A DNA stretch of 64,000 bases from Hondaea fermentalgiana (taxonomy: Eukaryota; Sar; Bigyra; Thraustochytrida; Thraustochytriidae), in the NCBI GenBank assembly GCA_014084085.1, contig NPFB01000035.1, positions 242,662 to 306,661 of the forward strand, written 5' to 3'. Numbering within the stretch: the first letter of the stretch is position 1; each line of letters begins with the position of its first letter. Of the stretch, positions 9,390 through 19,668 are shown piece by piece. The position numbers and the translations under genes were made by a program. The notes below the pieces were generated by a model that saw nothing but the letters and a program-made list of their open reading frames with translations, was not told where the DNA came from and searched no databases.

Positions 9390-9402
9390 GCTGCTCAGCA
9401 CC

Positions 9403-12400
9403 ATGGACGGCGGCGAGTACCTCGCGCGCTATGAAAAGGTGACGACATTCGAGGAACGCGAAGCACTTGTGGCAGAAGCGCAGGCGCTAGAGAACGAGGA
9501 CCGCAAGGCCTTCGCGCTCGAGGACAAGTCGGCCCCAGAGGCCGCGGCGCTGGCGGCCAAGCCGTACAAGGGCCTTGTGGCTGTCTTTGAGAGCGAGGAC
9601 AATGGCGGTCAAGCCGCGTTCAAACAGCGGATGACGTTCAGCCAGGACAAGGGCAAAGGCGCGACGCCGCGACTCTTTTCGCGAACCGATGAAGAGCGCA
9701 AAGCGCTCTGGAGCAAACCGGCCACCGTCGAAAAACTTAGCGTCTTTCAGCAACAGTTCCTCCAGATCTTTGCGTGCAATGGACTCCAGTTCATGAACTG
9801 GGACAACATCGTCGCTGCCGGTGGCGCTATCTCGGCCTGCGTGCAGCCCATCCCCGAGGAGCACTCGGACTCGCTCCTGCAAAAGCGCTCTTACTACCAC
9901 GAGGTTGCCTATGGCGCCAGCGACGTTGACCTCTTCCTCTACGACCTCACTCCGGAGCAAGCCAATCGAAAGCTTCTCGACATCTATGACGCTCTCTGCG
10001 CGGCTTGCCCCTTTGAGGTCATTTGCTTCCGGTCCGCCAATGCGGTCACCATGGTGTCTCAGTACCCGTACCGCCACGTTCAGGTCGTCCTGCGCATCTA
10101 TAGTTCGCCGTACGAGGTCCTTGCTGGCTTTGACGTGGATTGCTGCACGTTCTTGTACGATGGTCAACAAGTCTACACCACCGCTCGTGGCCATGCCGCC
10201 CTCATGCTGGGTGCCAACACCATTGACATGAGCCGTCGGAGCCCCTCGTACGAAATGCGGCTCGCAAAGTACGGTTCGCGCGGATTTGAAGTCATCGTGC
10301 CTGGCTTTAGCCGCAAGCGCATTGATCCGAACCTCTTTGACAAGCCCTGGAATCTTCTCGTTGGATTGCAGCGTCTCATCGTCCTAGACCGCTTGCGATC
10401 CGCAGAAGCCCGTCTCAGGTACCAGACGCGTCACCAAGTCCAAAGTGGAATGGCCATGCGCCGCGATCTTTCGTACCGCAAGTACGACCAGCTCGAACGC
10501 ATTGAAAAGGCTGGGGCCGCCGACGAATCCTCCAACTACGCCACGGTCTTTCTTCCCTGGGGTCCAGGCTACGATGCTCGCAAGGTTCTCAAGCTTATGA
10601 AGCGCAAGGATATTGCCTTCAACTCGCCGTATTATCGCCGCGACCGCACGTACTACCTGCACCCGTGCTTCTTTGGCACGGCGGCTGAGATTTTGGATGA
10701 CTGCTCCCCAAGCGACCCGGATCTCCCCGAGGATGTCCCAGCTTCGGAGCTGCGCAGCTACGTGCGCGGCGAGCTGACCTGGATGCAGACCGACCCCGGA
10801 CAGCAGCAAATCGGTAGTTTCAATCCAATCACCAACACGGAGTGGAGCCGAGGCGCGTACTTCGAAGAGACGACCAGTGATGTCGTCGCCGCCGTCAATC
10901 GCAACGACGTCGCCGAGCTGACCCAGGTGCTCGAGGACCTTGGTCAGACATGGGACCCGCATCGCCGCGACTACCTGGGTCGCAGCCCTCTGCACGTGGG
11001 CATCATGTCTGGCGCCGAAGAGGCCTGCGAGCTGCTTCTTGACATGGGCGTGGTCGACCCCACGCTCCGTCTGCCCGACGGCCGCTCCGCGCTCCACCTC
11101 GCGGCAGAGTACAACCGCGTCGCAATCGTACGCGCCATTCTGCCTGCTATTCGCCGAATGGAAGAGGCGCGCGCCGCCTACGAGGCCAAGTCCCAGACGG
11201 AAAAGGACCAACTCCAAGCTGACGGGGTCATCCCGCCTCGCGATATCACCGTGGAAGACGCTCTTAACGTCAAGACCTTCAACACGAAGCTCACACCTCT
11301 CGAGATTGCCGTCATCATCGGCCATGTCGAGGTCGCTCGCGTTCTGCTCGAGGACTACGGTGCGACCGCTGACTCGCTCGTTTCCCCTCCCGAGTCTTCG
11401 GTGTTCTATTACCCCTTGCGTCCCAAGCTCGGTCTGGTCTACTCGGAGGAACCTGCGGTGCCGCTCATTCTCATGACGCCGCCGGGCGAAGTCCTTTCGC
11501 CGCTCGTCGAGCTCTTACTCGACCATGGTGCGGCAGGACCATCGTTGTTTATTTCCAGTTTTCTCTCCGTCATGCATCTAGCTGCAGAGTTTGGTCATAT
11601 CGAGCTCATTCGCGCAATGATTTCCGGTCTGGATAAGCGCGACCCTCAGCTGCTTGAGAAGATGCTCGGCATGGTGGACTTCCAACTGAGGACGCCTCTC
11701 ATGACCGCCGTCGCCAATGGCCATCTCGAGTGTGCCAAGGCACTGTATGCCCGCGTGCCCAAGTTTGTCGTCACTTCTGAAGAGCTGGCTCTTGCGCGCA
11801 TTGCGGCGAGCAAAGTTTCGGCAGATTTTCCCCGGTATTATGGACGCAGTACTCCGCTTTCAGACGCCTCCGTCGAGGTCGTTGACAATTGCCTCGCCAT
11901 TGCCTGTGCAGGTCTCCTTGAGGCCACCAACGACATGCTCGACCCACGCTCCAAAGGTCTCATTCTCGGTTCAGAAAACAACAATACCTCCTACTTTAAC
12001 CGTCGAAATGCCTACAGCCAGAGCTACGTAGATTACAGCGACTATCTTGCCGCGCGAGACGGCATCTTCGCACCCAGCAAACGTACTGGTGACGACGACG
12101 ACGACGACGAAGATGACGACGATGAGGCTGGCGACAATGACGAGAACAACCCCCGCGTGCAACAGGCTCGCAAGCGGGTCGACCGCGCTGCAGCCACCCT
12201 GTATTGGGTGTTGACGGAGGGCGCTTCGGAGAAACTATGGGAACAAGAGTACGACTATGCGTCCCGTTTTTTTCTCGGATTCTCGCTCGTCGACGGTCAC
12301 GATTCAAGGTATGGTGGTGGCTGGGGAGCAAAGGTCAACAAAGAAGCTGCTGACGATGAAGCGCCAAAGCGCGGCACGATTGTGGATATGCTCCAAATTG

Positions 12401-15400
12401 CACGGAGCAAGCTAGTCAAGGCCGCTGAAAAGCTACACGAGAGCGCCAATATCGTTGCCTTCGAAAAGGCCCTCGAGAAAGTTGCCACAAAGTATCCGGA
12501 CCCGAGCACATACAAAGGATTCCTGGTTGACCTCGAGGTCAAGGCGCACAAGCTCAACGCCACCATTCAGACCTTGAACCTTCGCACGGTCCCGGACGAG
12601 GTGAAAATGGCCAAGATCCAGGCCTTTGTGGCCAGGCTCGACCTCTTGGTCGCCACGCTCACGGCAGCATCTCAGGGCAATAACGAAGGTGCCCCACCTG
12701 CTGCATCGTCTTCGGGCCGGCTGTCAGCGCGTCGTTCCATGCGTGGCTTCCTGCGCGGCCTGGGCACTTCCAAGCGCTCAAGCGTTCCTCGTCTCGTTGC
12801 AGGCCTCACGAGCGGAGGTGCCTCGGCCGAGGGTGCGGCATCCGCGGCGCGGTCGGGCGCAGCTTCGTCGGGTTCGTTCGCTCCTCCAGCGTCAGCGCCA
12901 AAAAAGCTCATTTCCGTGGAAGAGTACATTACCAAGATTGAGACCAAACTCTTTCGTACTTTCAGCATCCAGCAAAAGTACACCGTGTACTGGGGAAGCT
13001 TTTTCAAGATCAACAATGTGTACCACGACCGGACATCCTACAATAGCTCGTCGAATGCACTACTTTCGGAATCACAGGCCGACTTTGTAATGGCTACATT
13101 TGAGGCCATCTTTGCGAACGACATTGAGGCTGTACTCGCGAGCCTCCAAAACCCTGGTCTTCAATTTCCCCTCTTGCTTGTGCGCGATGCAAAGGCCAAT
13201 ACCTTTCTCGGATACGTTTCCGCTTTCATGGAAGACCCCGCACCCATTGTAGCAGAGGCTCTGGCGATTCTCGATAGATCCTGGAAATCCTCCTCGGACA
13301 AGAAGGAAGCAGGCCAAGAAGCCCCGAAACGTGCGGCGAAAAAGGGCGCTCGCGTCATCGACAACACCAAGCTCTTGGCCATGATGGCCGAAGCCGAATC
13401 TGATACGTCCGGGTCCGACTTGGAGGAGGACGATCTCGATGACGACGAAGACGAAGACGGCACCGATGAAGATGACGATGAAGCTGATCTGGATGACGGC
13501 GACGATGAGCTGGTCTTTGACAACGACCTCGATCGCGATACAGGTCGAGTCAAGGCCATGGCCAAGCGCAAGGTGTTAGTGACTGTACTCACAGAGGATG
13601 GGGATGCCATCTTCGTGCCCAAGTGCCAAGTCTACGGCTGCTCCGTGATTCTTGGTCATGACATGGTCATGAAACATGTTCCTCCTCACGCGCGCGCCGC
13701 CATGCTTGAGGCTGAAGAGGCTCGTGTACGCATGGGCACCAATGGAGCGATGGTGTCCTATACCATGGATCTCCTGCGTGTCGCCATTTTGCGCGGAAAG
13801 TACGATCTGCTCGACATCCTTCTTCGCTATGCGCGAGGAATCGCCTCCGAGGAGTCCCAGTACCTGCGCAACCAAGGCCTCGAGTGGTGCAGCGGTGTGA
13901 AAATCGCGCAGTTTGTAATTGCGTTCGACAGCGTCGAGGCACTGAAGGTTCTCACCCGCGTCGCCGGCGGTGGCATCGCATCGTACATGGACCTTGCACG
14001 CAATCTTGGACTCGAAAAGTCCTTCAAAGTCCCAAAGGACAACCGAGACGATGACAGTATGCGATATCAAGGAATGACCACAGTTCTAGAGTCCACAAAG
14101 GGCGCGCAAAGATACGCCTTTTCCAGCTACGCAACTCGTCGCTCTTCCAGGGAAAACGTTAACTTGGACTCGACGTGGATTGGCGAAGCCGCATACTGGG
14201 GAAGTCTCAATGTGTACCAGTGGCTACGAGATGATTTCGACGAGGTTGCCGCAACCTTTGGCGAATTTCTGCAAAGCAATGCCAAATCCGCAAGCGCGCA
14301 GGGCCGTCCCGACGCGATCGCGCGCATGATTGCTCGATTTGCAGAAGCCGCCATGGAACAGCTCTACGAAGGCAAGCTGTGGCATCTCAACGCCGAGCCT
14401 CGACTCGCAGACCGCGTTGATAGTCCGGCTCAAATGCTTGCGGCTCTGATTGCGCGCACTTGCATCGACGTTCCCGTGCAGTGCGGCCCTACGGGAGCCA
14501 GCGTCATTTACTATGCCGTGCATGGCGTTCAGATTGAGTTTATCGAGAATGTAATCGACGGCGAGTCCGCCTTGCTCGATGAACCCTGCTGCATCATCGA
14601 GGCCCGCAAGAAACCGAAATCTAAAGGGGACAAAGCCAGCAAACCAGAGGACAAGGACTTCGTGCGCGGCCCTAATGGCTCCGAAGTCATTTACAGTGCC
14701 CCGCTTATTCAAGCCGCTCTGACAGGTTCCATTGCCATGTTCCGAAGGCTGCTGGAGCTTGGTGCAAATCCGCACGTCAAGTCCGGCTACAGCGGTGACA
14801 ACGCACTGCAGCTACTTTTCGACAAGCGGCCGCAGGGCAAACCCATCGATTCGCGCCTTGCAACTTCTGCAATCAATATCGTCGCAGAAGTGTGCGGTCA
14901 AAAGGAGCTTCTACGCATGCTTTCACACCGCAACAAGGCCGGAGTTAGCGCTTTTCACACGCTTTTCGCGGAGGGCACTTCAAAGTTGCTCGAGCATATC
15001 TTTGAGACTGTTGTCTCCCGAGACTGGGTCGAAGCGGTGCAGATTCGGGACGAAATCGTCAAGGACAACATCTGGTCTGCTGCATCCCGCGACAAGATTG
15101 CGCTTCTCATCCGCTACGTGGAGAGCGGAGACCTCTTTCAGGAATTCGACGATGGTTTAACCGTCATGGACCATTTCGCTGCGAAACAAATCAATCTATC
15201 CGCAGCCCTCGTGCGCGGCGATCCTGATCGCGAGCTCGCCGTCGACGGTGCCCAAAGATCTCGGATAAAAGAGGCGCTCACAAAGTACAAGACGGCCCGC
15301 TCGTACTATGGCTACTATTGGGGAGCAGGTATGAGCGCAGCCATGCACTATTTGCTGCCTGATCTCACAACGCACCCGCTCATGCCAACGTACGAACGAT

Positions 15401-15693
15401 TGCTCCGCAAACACAAAGCACGTCGTTTGGTGGACTTTCCCACGGCCCAAGCTGCCGTTTTGAAGAAAATCGACCAGCTCGCTTCATCCTCTGAGATGTC
15501 AAGATCTTCTGCTACCGGAGCGGAAGCAAGTGACCAAGAAGACGGCATTTCTCTGTGGAAAGGGAATCCCATGTTTGACTCAAGTCCCGAAGAGGCTGTC
15601 CTGCACAAGCTTCTTGGCCAGAGTGAGACGCCTCGGTCTGTAACCGTTGACGACAGCAAGGACAACAGCTACAATTATGGCTACTATTGGTGA
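9403..15693 (+). CDS. Large ankyrin-repeat protein with N-terminal nucleotidyltransferase-like domain
   Basis: 2096 residues from the ATG at 9403 (CACCATGG context). Residues about 120-340 look like a nucleotidyltransferase fold: a glycine turn (AAGGAISAC), then GASDVDLFLYD near residue 173 with the two spaced aspartates, then GFDVDCCTFLYDG near 242 with a third acidic site. RRSPSYEMRLAKYGSRGF follows and seems a family hallmark. Ankyrin repeats start near residue 522 (GRSPLHVGIMSGAEEACELLL, GRSALHLAAEYNR) and recur along the protein (ALTGSIAMFRRLLELGANPH near 1770). Acidic Asp/Glu runs lie near 900 and 1345. A YGYYW motif occurs near residue 1970 and again as the last five residues. Enzymatic activity and substrate are unknown. 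It is intronless and the largest plus-strand gene before TERT. Confidence 0.85.
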   Translation: MDGGEYLARYEKVTTFEEREALVAEAQALENEDRKAFALEDKSAPEAAALAAKPYKGLVAVFESEDNGGQAAFKQRMTFSQDKGKGATPRLFSRTDEERKALWSKPATVEKLSVFQQQFLQIFACNGLQFMNWDNIVAAGGAISACVQPIPEEHSDSLLQKRSYYHEVAYGASDVDLFLYDLTPEQANRKLLDIYDALCAACPFEVICFRSANAVTMVSQYPYRHVQVVLRIYSSPYEVLAGFDVDCCTFLYDGQQVYTTARGHAALMLGANTIDMSRRSPSYEMRLAKYGSRGFEVIVPGFSRKRIDPNLFDKPWNLLVGLQRLIVLDRLRSAEARLRYQTRHQVQSGMAMRRDLSYRKYDQLERIEKAGAADESSNYATVFLPWGPGYDARKVLKLMKRKDIAFNSPYYRRDRTYYLHPCFFGTAAEILDDCSPSDPDLPEDVPASELRSYVRGELTWMQTDPGQQQIGSFNPITNTEWSRGAYFEETTSDVVAAVNRNDVAELTQVLEDLGQTWDPHRRDYLGRSPLHVGIMSGAEEACELLLDMGVVDPTLRLPDGRSALHLAAEYNRVAIVRAILPAIRRMEEARAAYEAKSQTEKDQLQADGVIPPRDITVEDALNVKTFNTKLTPLEIAVIIGHVEVARVLLEDYGATADSLVSPPESSVFYYPLRPKLGLVYSEEPAVPLILMTPPGEVLSPLVELLLDHGAAGPSLFISSFLSVMHLAAEFGHIELIRAMISGLDKRDPQLLEKMLGMVDFQLRTPLMTAVANGHLECAKALYARVPKFVVTSEELALARIAASKVSADFPRYYGRSTPLSDASVEVVDNCLAIACAGLLEATNDMLDPRSKGLILGSENNNTSYFNRRNAYSQSYVDYSDYLAARDGIFAPSKRTGDDDDDDEDDDDEAGDNDENNPRVQQARKRVDRAAATLYWVLTEGASEKLWEQEYDYASRFFLGFSLVDGHDSRYGGGWGAKVNKEAADDEAPKRGTIVDMLQIARSKLVKAAEKLHESANIVAFEKALEKVATKYPDPSTYKGFLVDLEVKAHKLNATIQTLNLRTVPDEVKMAKIQAFVARLDLLVATLTAASQGNNEGAPPAASSSGRLSARRSMRGFLRGLGTSKRSSVPRLVAGLTSGGASAEGAASAARSGAASSGSFAPPASAPKKLISVEEYITKIETKLFRTFSIQQKYTVYWGSFFKINNVYHDRTSYNSSSNALLSESQADFVMATFEAIFANDIEAVLASLQNPGLQFPLLLVRDAKANTFLGYVSAFMEDPAPIVAEALAILDRSWKSSSDKKEAGQEAPKRAAKKGARVIDNTKLLAMMAEAESDTSGSDLEEDDLDDDEDEDGTDEDDDEADLDDGDDELVFDNDLDRDTGRVKAMAKRKVLVTVLTEDGDAIFVPKCQVYGCSVILGHDMVMKHVPPHARAAMLEAEEARVRMGTNGAMVSYTMDLLRVAILRGKYDLLDILLRYARGIASEESQYLRNQGLEWCSGVKIAQFVIAFDSVEALKVLTRVAGGGIASYMDLARNLGLEKSFKVPKDNRDDDSMRYQGMTTVLESTKGAQRYAFSSYATRRSSRENVNLDSTWIGEAAYWGSLNVYQWLRDDFDEVAATFGEFLQSNAKSASAQGRPDAIARMIARFAEAAMEQLYEGKLWHLNAEPRLADRVDSPAQMLAALIARTCIDVPVQCGPTGASVIYYAVHGVQIEFIENVIDGESALLDEPCCIIEARKKPKSKGDKASKPEDKDFVRGPNGSEVIYSAPLIQAALTGSIAMFRRLLELGANPHVKSGYSGDNALQLLFDKRPQGKPIDSRLATSAINIVAEVCGQKELLRMLSHRNKAGVSAFHTLFAEGTSKLLEHIFETVVSRDWVEAVQIRDEIVKDNIWSAASRDKIALLIRYVESGDLFQEFDDGLTVMDHFAAKQINLSAALVRGDPDRELAVDGAQRSRIKEALTKYKTARSYYGYYWGAGMSAAMHYLLPDLTTHPLMPTYERLLRKHKARRLVDFPTAQAAVLKKIDQLASSSEMSRSSATGAEASDQEDGISLWKGNPMFDSSPEEAVLHKLLGQSETPRSVTVDDSKDNSYNYGYYW

Positions 15694-16008
15694 GCACGCA
15701 CGATGAAGCAACTTGGGTCTTTCATTCACCCCGTCAATGGGGGCTTTTCTTCTGTCTCCTTCAACTTGCTGGTAGGTATACGTAATGAAGGAAAAAAACA
15801 TCAGCGAACATCAGATAAAAATTGTTAAAGCACCTTGGCCTTGGCTGTACGAGAATTTCGCGGCTAAAACATCGCTTGCACTCTTGACAGTTTGTTGGAT
15901 TGTAGTACTACTTGACCTTTTGAACTTGAGGAAGGCATCGATATCCCTCTCCTCCATCAGCATCGTGTCCCATGCGACCACTGCAAAACCCATTCTTGTT
16001 TTGTCCGA
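15694..16008 (+). other. Intergenic between ankyrin gene and TERT
   Basis: 315 bp of AT-richer DNA holding the ankyrin 3' end and the TERT promoter. No gene or clear signal seen. Confidence 0.5.
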
Positions 16009-18825
16009 ATGTCGCAGCAGGCGTTGTGCCAGCACCTCCTACGCAAGCATGCAGTACCAGAGCTGCGGCAACGCCCAAGCGAAAAGCTTGAAGATTATGT
16101 ACGACGTCACGCGACCGGCGCCCGAGGCCTCAAGAGCTGGCCTCGGGAGCTGAGCGGAGTTCGCGTTTTTGCACTAACGCCATGGACGCAAGCGCCTTCT
16201 TTGTCTGACGCGGCGAGTGGCGACTGCGCCGTAGGGAGCAAAAGGGCGCAAGTCCTTGGCGCCAGCGTAGACGACCGCGGTAGTAGCGGTGCTGACCGCC
16301 ACGGAGCCAAAAGGCGTCGCGTGCATCGAGAAGATCGAGAAGATCAAAGAGTCGAAGAGTCCTGCTGCACAAAAGCGCTTGACCTCAGTCGAGTGAATAG
16401 CGACCATGACGCCCTCGTTGATGCATGCGTTCTCGTTGCCCTGCAAAATGGGTCCGGCAGCGGAAAGTACCACAAGAAAAGCGTACTGGCGCTCGGAAGT
16501 CGCCTCTCGCGTTCGCAAGGACAAATCTCTGTACAGAAGCGCGGGGAGAATGCCGCGGTTCGTCTCCTCAAATCGACCGTCTGGCGCGACTTGCACGGCG
16601 TCGTTGGCGACGCCTTCTTTCGCCATTTGCTGCTCGAGACAGCCATGTTTTGGCGCGAAGGCACGCCAACCCTTGTACAAATTACTGGCCCCGTACTGAG
16701 CTCGCAGCTCTGGAGCGCCGGCAGCGATATGCTATCCCGCTCAGCTGGCTCCGATCAAGCGAAACCTCTGCCTCGGGCAGTCCTGGACCGCCGATCCATG
16801 TTTTACGCAGGAAATTTCAATCGCCGAATCGGGCTGCCAAAGACGCACGAGCTCAACGCAAAAGACATGAGCGCTCGTAAATTGGTAGGAATAATCTTTG
16901 CGCCTCATAGCAGCGATCCAGGGACTGAAAAACGCCTTGCTCGAAGCGCAATTCGTCAGCGTCGAGTTTGGGCGGGGGTTGTGCTTCGAAACCATCAGAG
17001 GTGCCCATATGGAGCTCTCTTGCGTCGACACTGCCCAAGTGCGTCGTCGGGTACCATGAAGGGTCATCATGGGAACGGCGGCGTGCTTTCACTGGCAGTC
17101 CCAGCATCGCATGTCTCGTCGTTTCTCAAAGCTGTGCTGCTTCGGCTCATGGGCCGTGCGTCGCCCACGTCGGAGCGTCGTGTGCGGAGGCGTCTGCTTG
17201 AAACCGTGCATGCATTCGCGCACCTTGCTCGGAACGCCACCTTTGACCTCGCAGATTACGCCAAACGAATTGGAATTGGCCTCAATCATCTCGATTGGAT
17301 CTTCACTCGCCTCATCGTCCCGCTGACAAAGGTCTGCTTCTATTGCACCGAGGGAACCGGCACAGGCTCATCAGTCTGGTATTTCCGCAAACCTATGTGG
17401 GAATCTGTTTGTCAGCAGGAGCTGGAGAGCATGCAAAAGTCAGGAATTCTCGAACCTGAATCGTCTGCACCTAGCATCGCGCGAAGCGAAGCAGGTGTGA
17501 GTCGTCTTCGCTTTGTGCCCAAGGCTAATGGTGGATTGCGTCCAATCATGAACTGCAAAGGCATCAACTATCGCTTGGCCTTCGTCTCGCATGCTCTCAA
17601 AGCTGCTTTCCGCAACCCGCACCGAACTACGCATGCGTCAAGACCGCAAATGATGGGTCTTAGTGAATTTTACGCAGTGTATCGCGACTTTGTGCTCAAG
17701 GTGGCTTCAACGCAGGATGGGTGTGGGACCATGCACATGTTGACCATGGACATTGAAAAGTGCTTTGACAATCTTGATCAAGAAATGGTCTGTCGAGCTG
17801 TTCGCGAGCTTCTCGAGCAGGAAACCTTTGTTATTTCTGGTTACAACCAAGTCTTTCTCACAAATAAGGTGGTGAAACGCGTGCGCATGATTGCTCATCG
17901 CACTATCGAGCTCTACGCCAAGGGAATCGACGCCGGCGACACAGAGCCGGCCTTTGAAGATATTTTCGAGCGCGCACGTGCTAGTTCCAGCACCTCGATA
18001 CTTATTGATCGTGCAGAAGCATGGCCCGTCGACCGTCAGGAGATCATTCGCAAGGTGGCGCAGCATATTAAGACCAACAAAACACGCTTCGGGTCCACCG
18101 TCTTTTGTCAGCGACGTGGTATCCCGCAAGGTTCGATCCTCAGTTCTCTCTTGTGTTCGATTTGCATTGACTTTTTCGAGGCCAAACACATGGAAGCTCT
18201 TCTTTTCGATGAGCCATCGTTGGCGCGTCCAAAACTTCCGGCTGACGCGCACACAGCGCCGTCGGCCGTCGCTCCGACGCTCTGTGTGCGCATGCTCGAT
18301 GATTTTCTTGTGATTTCACCGGACCGCAACCGCATCCTCGCCTTCAAGCGCGAGATGGAGCGCGGCTTCCCCGAGTTTGGTATTCGCGTCAAGGCAGAAA
18401 AGACACTTCTTTCCACAGACGAACGTCCAAGTCTTCCCTGGTGCGGCTTGCTGCTTAATAGCCGCGACCTGAGCGTGGGACTCGACGAGTCGAGGCTGGA
18501 TCTACGTCGTGCGTCTGCATGTCCACAGCTGCGGAGGCTCTCAATTCGTGAACAGCTCCGTCAGGCTGCAGAGGTGATTCTGCTTCGCGCCGACCCCGTA
18601 CTCTTTGATCGCCATATCAACCCTGCCGTTGTCGCTGAGCGCAATCTACTTATCGTTTTGCGGCTTGCCAAGCCCAAGCTCGACCAGGCTGCGCGTAAAG
18701 CTTGCCAAGCTCGCCTCATTACCTTTATTTACCGCCTCTTACTCTCGCGGACAAAGTCGAACTCTGCGTTGACGCGTCCCCATGTGCGCAGAATTGTCAT
18801 GGCCGAACTCCAACAGACCAAGTAG
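16009..18825 (+). CDS. TERT: Telomerase reverse transcriptase
   Basis: 938 residues, intronless, starting at ATG 16009. Telomerase copies its RNA template to extend chromosome ends. The N-terminal TEN domain appears present but divergent (KSVLALGSRL, then FFRHLLLETAMFW near residue 205). The RNA-binding part has the CP motif (CPYGALLRRHCP near 335) and a QFP-like helical stretch. The T motif is FYCTEGTGTGSSVWYFRKPMW near 442, written in one piece of about 20 residues. RT motif 1 is LRFVPKANGGLRPI; motif A is LTMDIEKCFDNL with the first catalytic Asp near 580; B' is RRGIPQGSILSSLL; C is RMLDDFLVI near 763 with the Asp pair; D is VKAEKT; E is WCGLLL. A C-terminal extension of about 130 residues follows. 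Every catalytic acid is kept. It is shorter than many TERTs (over 1000), mostly through a compact N-terminal half. Confidence 0.96.
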   Translation: MSQQALCQHLLRKHAVPELRQRPSEKLEDYVRRHATGARGLKSWPRELSGVRVFALTPWTQAPSLSDAASGDCAVGSKRAQVLGASVDDRGSSGADRHGAKRRRVHREDREDQRVEESCCTKALDLSRVNSDHDALVDACVLVALQNGSGSGKYHKKSVLALGSRLSRSQGQISVQKRGENAAVRLLKSTVWRDLHGVVGDAFFRHLLLETAMFWREGTPTLVQITGPVLSSQLWSAGSDMLSRSAGSDQAKPLPRAVLDRRSMFYAGNFNRRIGLPKTHELNAKDMSARKLVGIIFAPHSSDPGTEKRLARSAIRQRRVWAGVVLRNHQRCPYGALLRRHCPSASSGTMKGHHGNGGVLSLAVPASHVSSFLKAVLLRLMGRASPTSERRVRRRLLETVHAFAHLARNATFDLADYAKRIGIGLNHLDWIFTRLIVPLTKVCFYCTEGTGTGSSVWYFRKPMWESVCQQELESMQKSGILEPESSAPSIARSEAGVSRLRFVPKANGGLRPIMNCKGINYRLAFVSHALKAAFRNPHRTTHASRPQMMGLSEFYAVYRDFVLKVASTQDGCGTMHMLTMDIEKCFDNLDQEMVCRAVRELLEQETFVISGYNQVFLTNKVVKRVRMIAHRTIELYAKGIDAGDTEPAFEDIFERARASSSTSILIDRAEAWPVDRQEIIRKVAQHIKTNKTRFGSTVFCQRRGIPQGSILSSLLCSICIDFFEAKHMEALLFDEPSLARPKLPADAHTAPSAVAPTLCVRMLDDFLVISPDRNRILAFKREMERGFPEFGIRVKAEKTLLSTDERPSLPWCGLLLNSRDLSVGLDESRLDLRRASACPQLRRLSIREQLRQAAEVILLRADPVLFDRHINPAVVAERNLLIVLRLAKPKLDQAARKACQARLITFIYRLLLSRTKSNSALTRPHVRRIVMAELQQTK

Positions 18826-19668
18826 GCCTAAGCCTAGGCCGAGTGGTGCTGATACAGTATCTTTTTTTTGTCACGCTATCCTTCCGTGTTCATGATGGCA
18901 TTTTTGAGCGATTTGAGACTCACGGATGACTTGCTTGCTTTTGAAGCCTCGTCGCTTGAGAAAGTCAAACAAAAGGCTGCGTGTCAGTGAAGCAAAAGGG
19001 ACTCTTGGCGCGGCCATCAACGCGCAGTCTAGCTAACTACCGTCATATTTTCGAGTTTTTTTTCTGTTGTTGTTTCCTTGCTATCCTCGCCGTGCTCCTG
19101 CCGTTGACGGCATCACATCGACTGTAGACTTTGGTGGCGTGCTCTCTCATTGGTCACCCGGTATAGGCTATCTTCTTCTCGCGCGACCGGGGATCGATCG
19201 GGTCGGGTCCGCTCGATGTGTCAATTTGAGCGGTCGTTAGGATCATTTTTTTTGGTTAATTTTTTTTCCTCGCCATCTTCTTCTTCTTCGTCGCTGGAAA
19301 TTCAAATTCCAATCTGCGAGCGGCACAGGAGCGGCCCGCTGCGCGCCCGTCCCGAGGCGCCTTCCTCGCGCGCGCGGCCACAGGACCGCGGCGCGTGGAT
19401 ACCTCGAGTACCCGGAGCCGCGCTCGCACTGGGACGGAGAAGGAGGTGCAACAGCGCGAACAGAGGTCTCTCGGCAACTTGGATTCGGGGCGCTTAACGA
19501 CGGCATCGCCAGCGTCTTCAGCGCCAGCGTCTTCAGCGCCAGCAGCAGTAGCAGCAGCAGCAACAGCAACAGTAACAACATCATCATCAACAACAACAGG
19601 AGGAGTAAGAACAACAGGAGCCGCAAGGGCGTAAACACCGGTATTCGCTGTACATTAGCAAAGGCAAG
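18826..19668 (+). other. Intergenic between TERT and SMC3
   Basis: 843 bp with a TAGGCCTA palindrome overlapping the TERT stop (18823-18830), long T runs, and a CAG/CAA/CAT-rich stretch at about 19537-19610 just before SMC3, probably leader. No gene supported. Confidence 0.5.

Larger units (their letters stand above)
7523..9402. other. Long intergenic region between divergent genes
   Basis: 1.9 kb without a supported gene, between the hypothetical gene (minus) and the ankyrin gene (plus). It contains a GAGC tract, three GC-rich hairpins at 7883-8032, a CAG tract, and a TAGGCCTA palindrome at 8692 inside a run of related AGGCCT/CCTAGG words. Small frames on both strands are Arg/Ala/Ser-rich and look non-coding. 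Confidence 0.5.

Noticed and set aside
10384..11325. Long antisense frames inside the ankyrin, SMC3 and other genes
   Set aside because: They are typical shadows in DNA with strong third-position GC bias, and the sense frames have clear domains.
16009..18825. Retrotransposon reverse transcriptase as an alternative to TERT
   Set aside because: The T motif, the CP motif and the TERT form of motifs A, B', C and E are all present, and no endonuclease or flanking repeats are seen.
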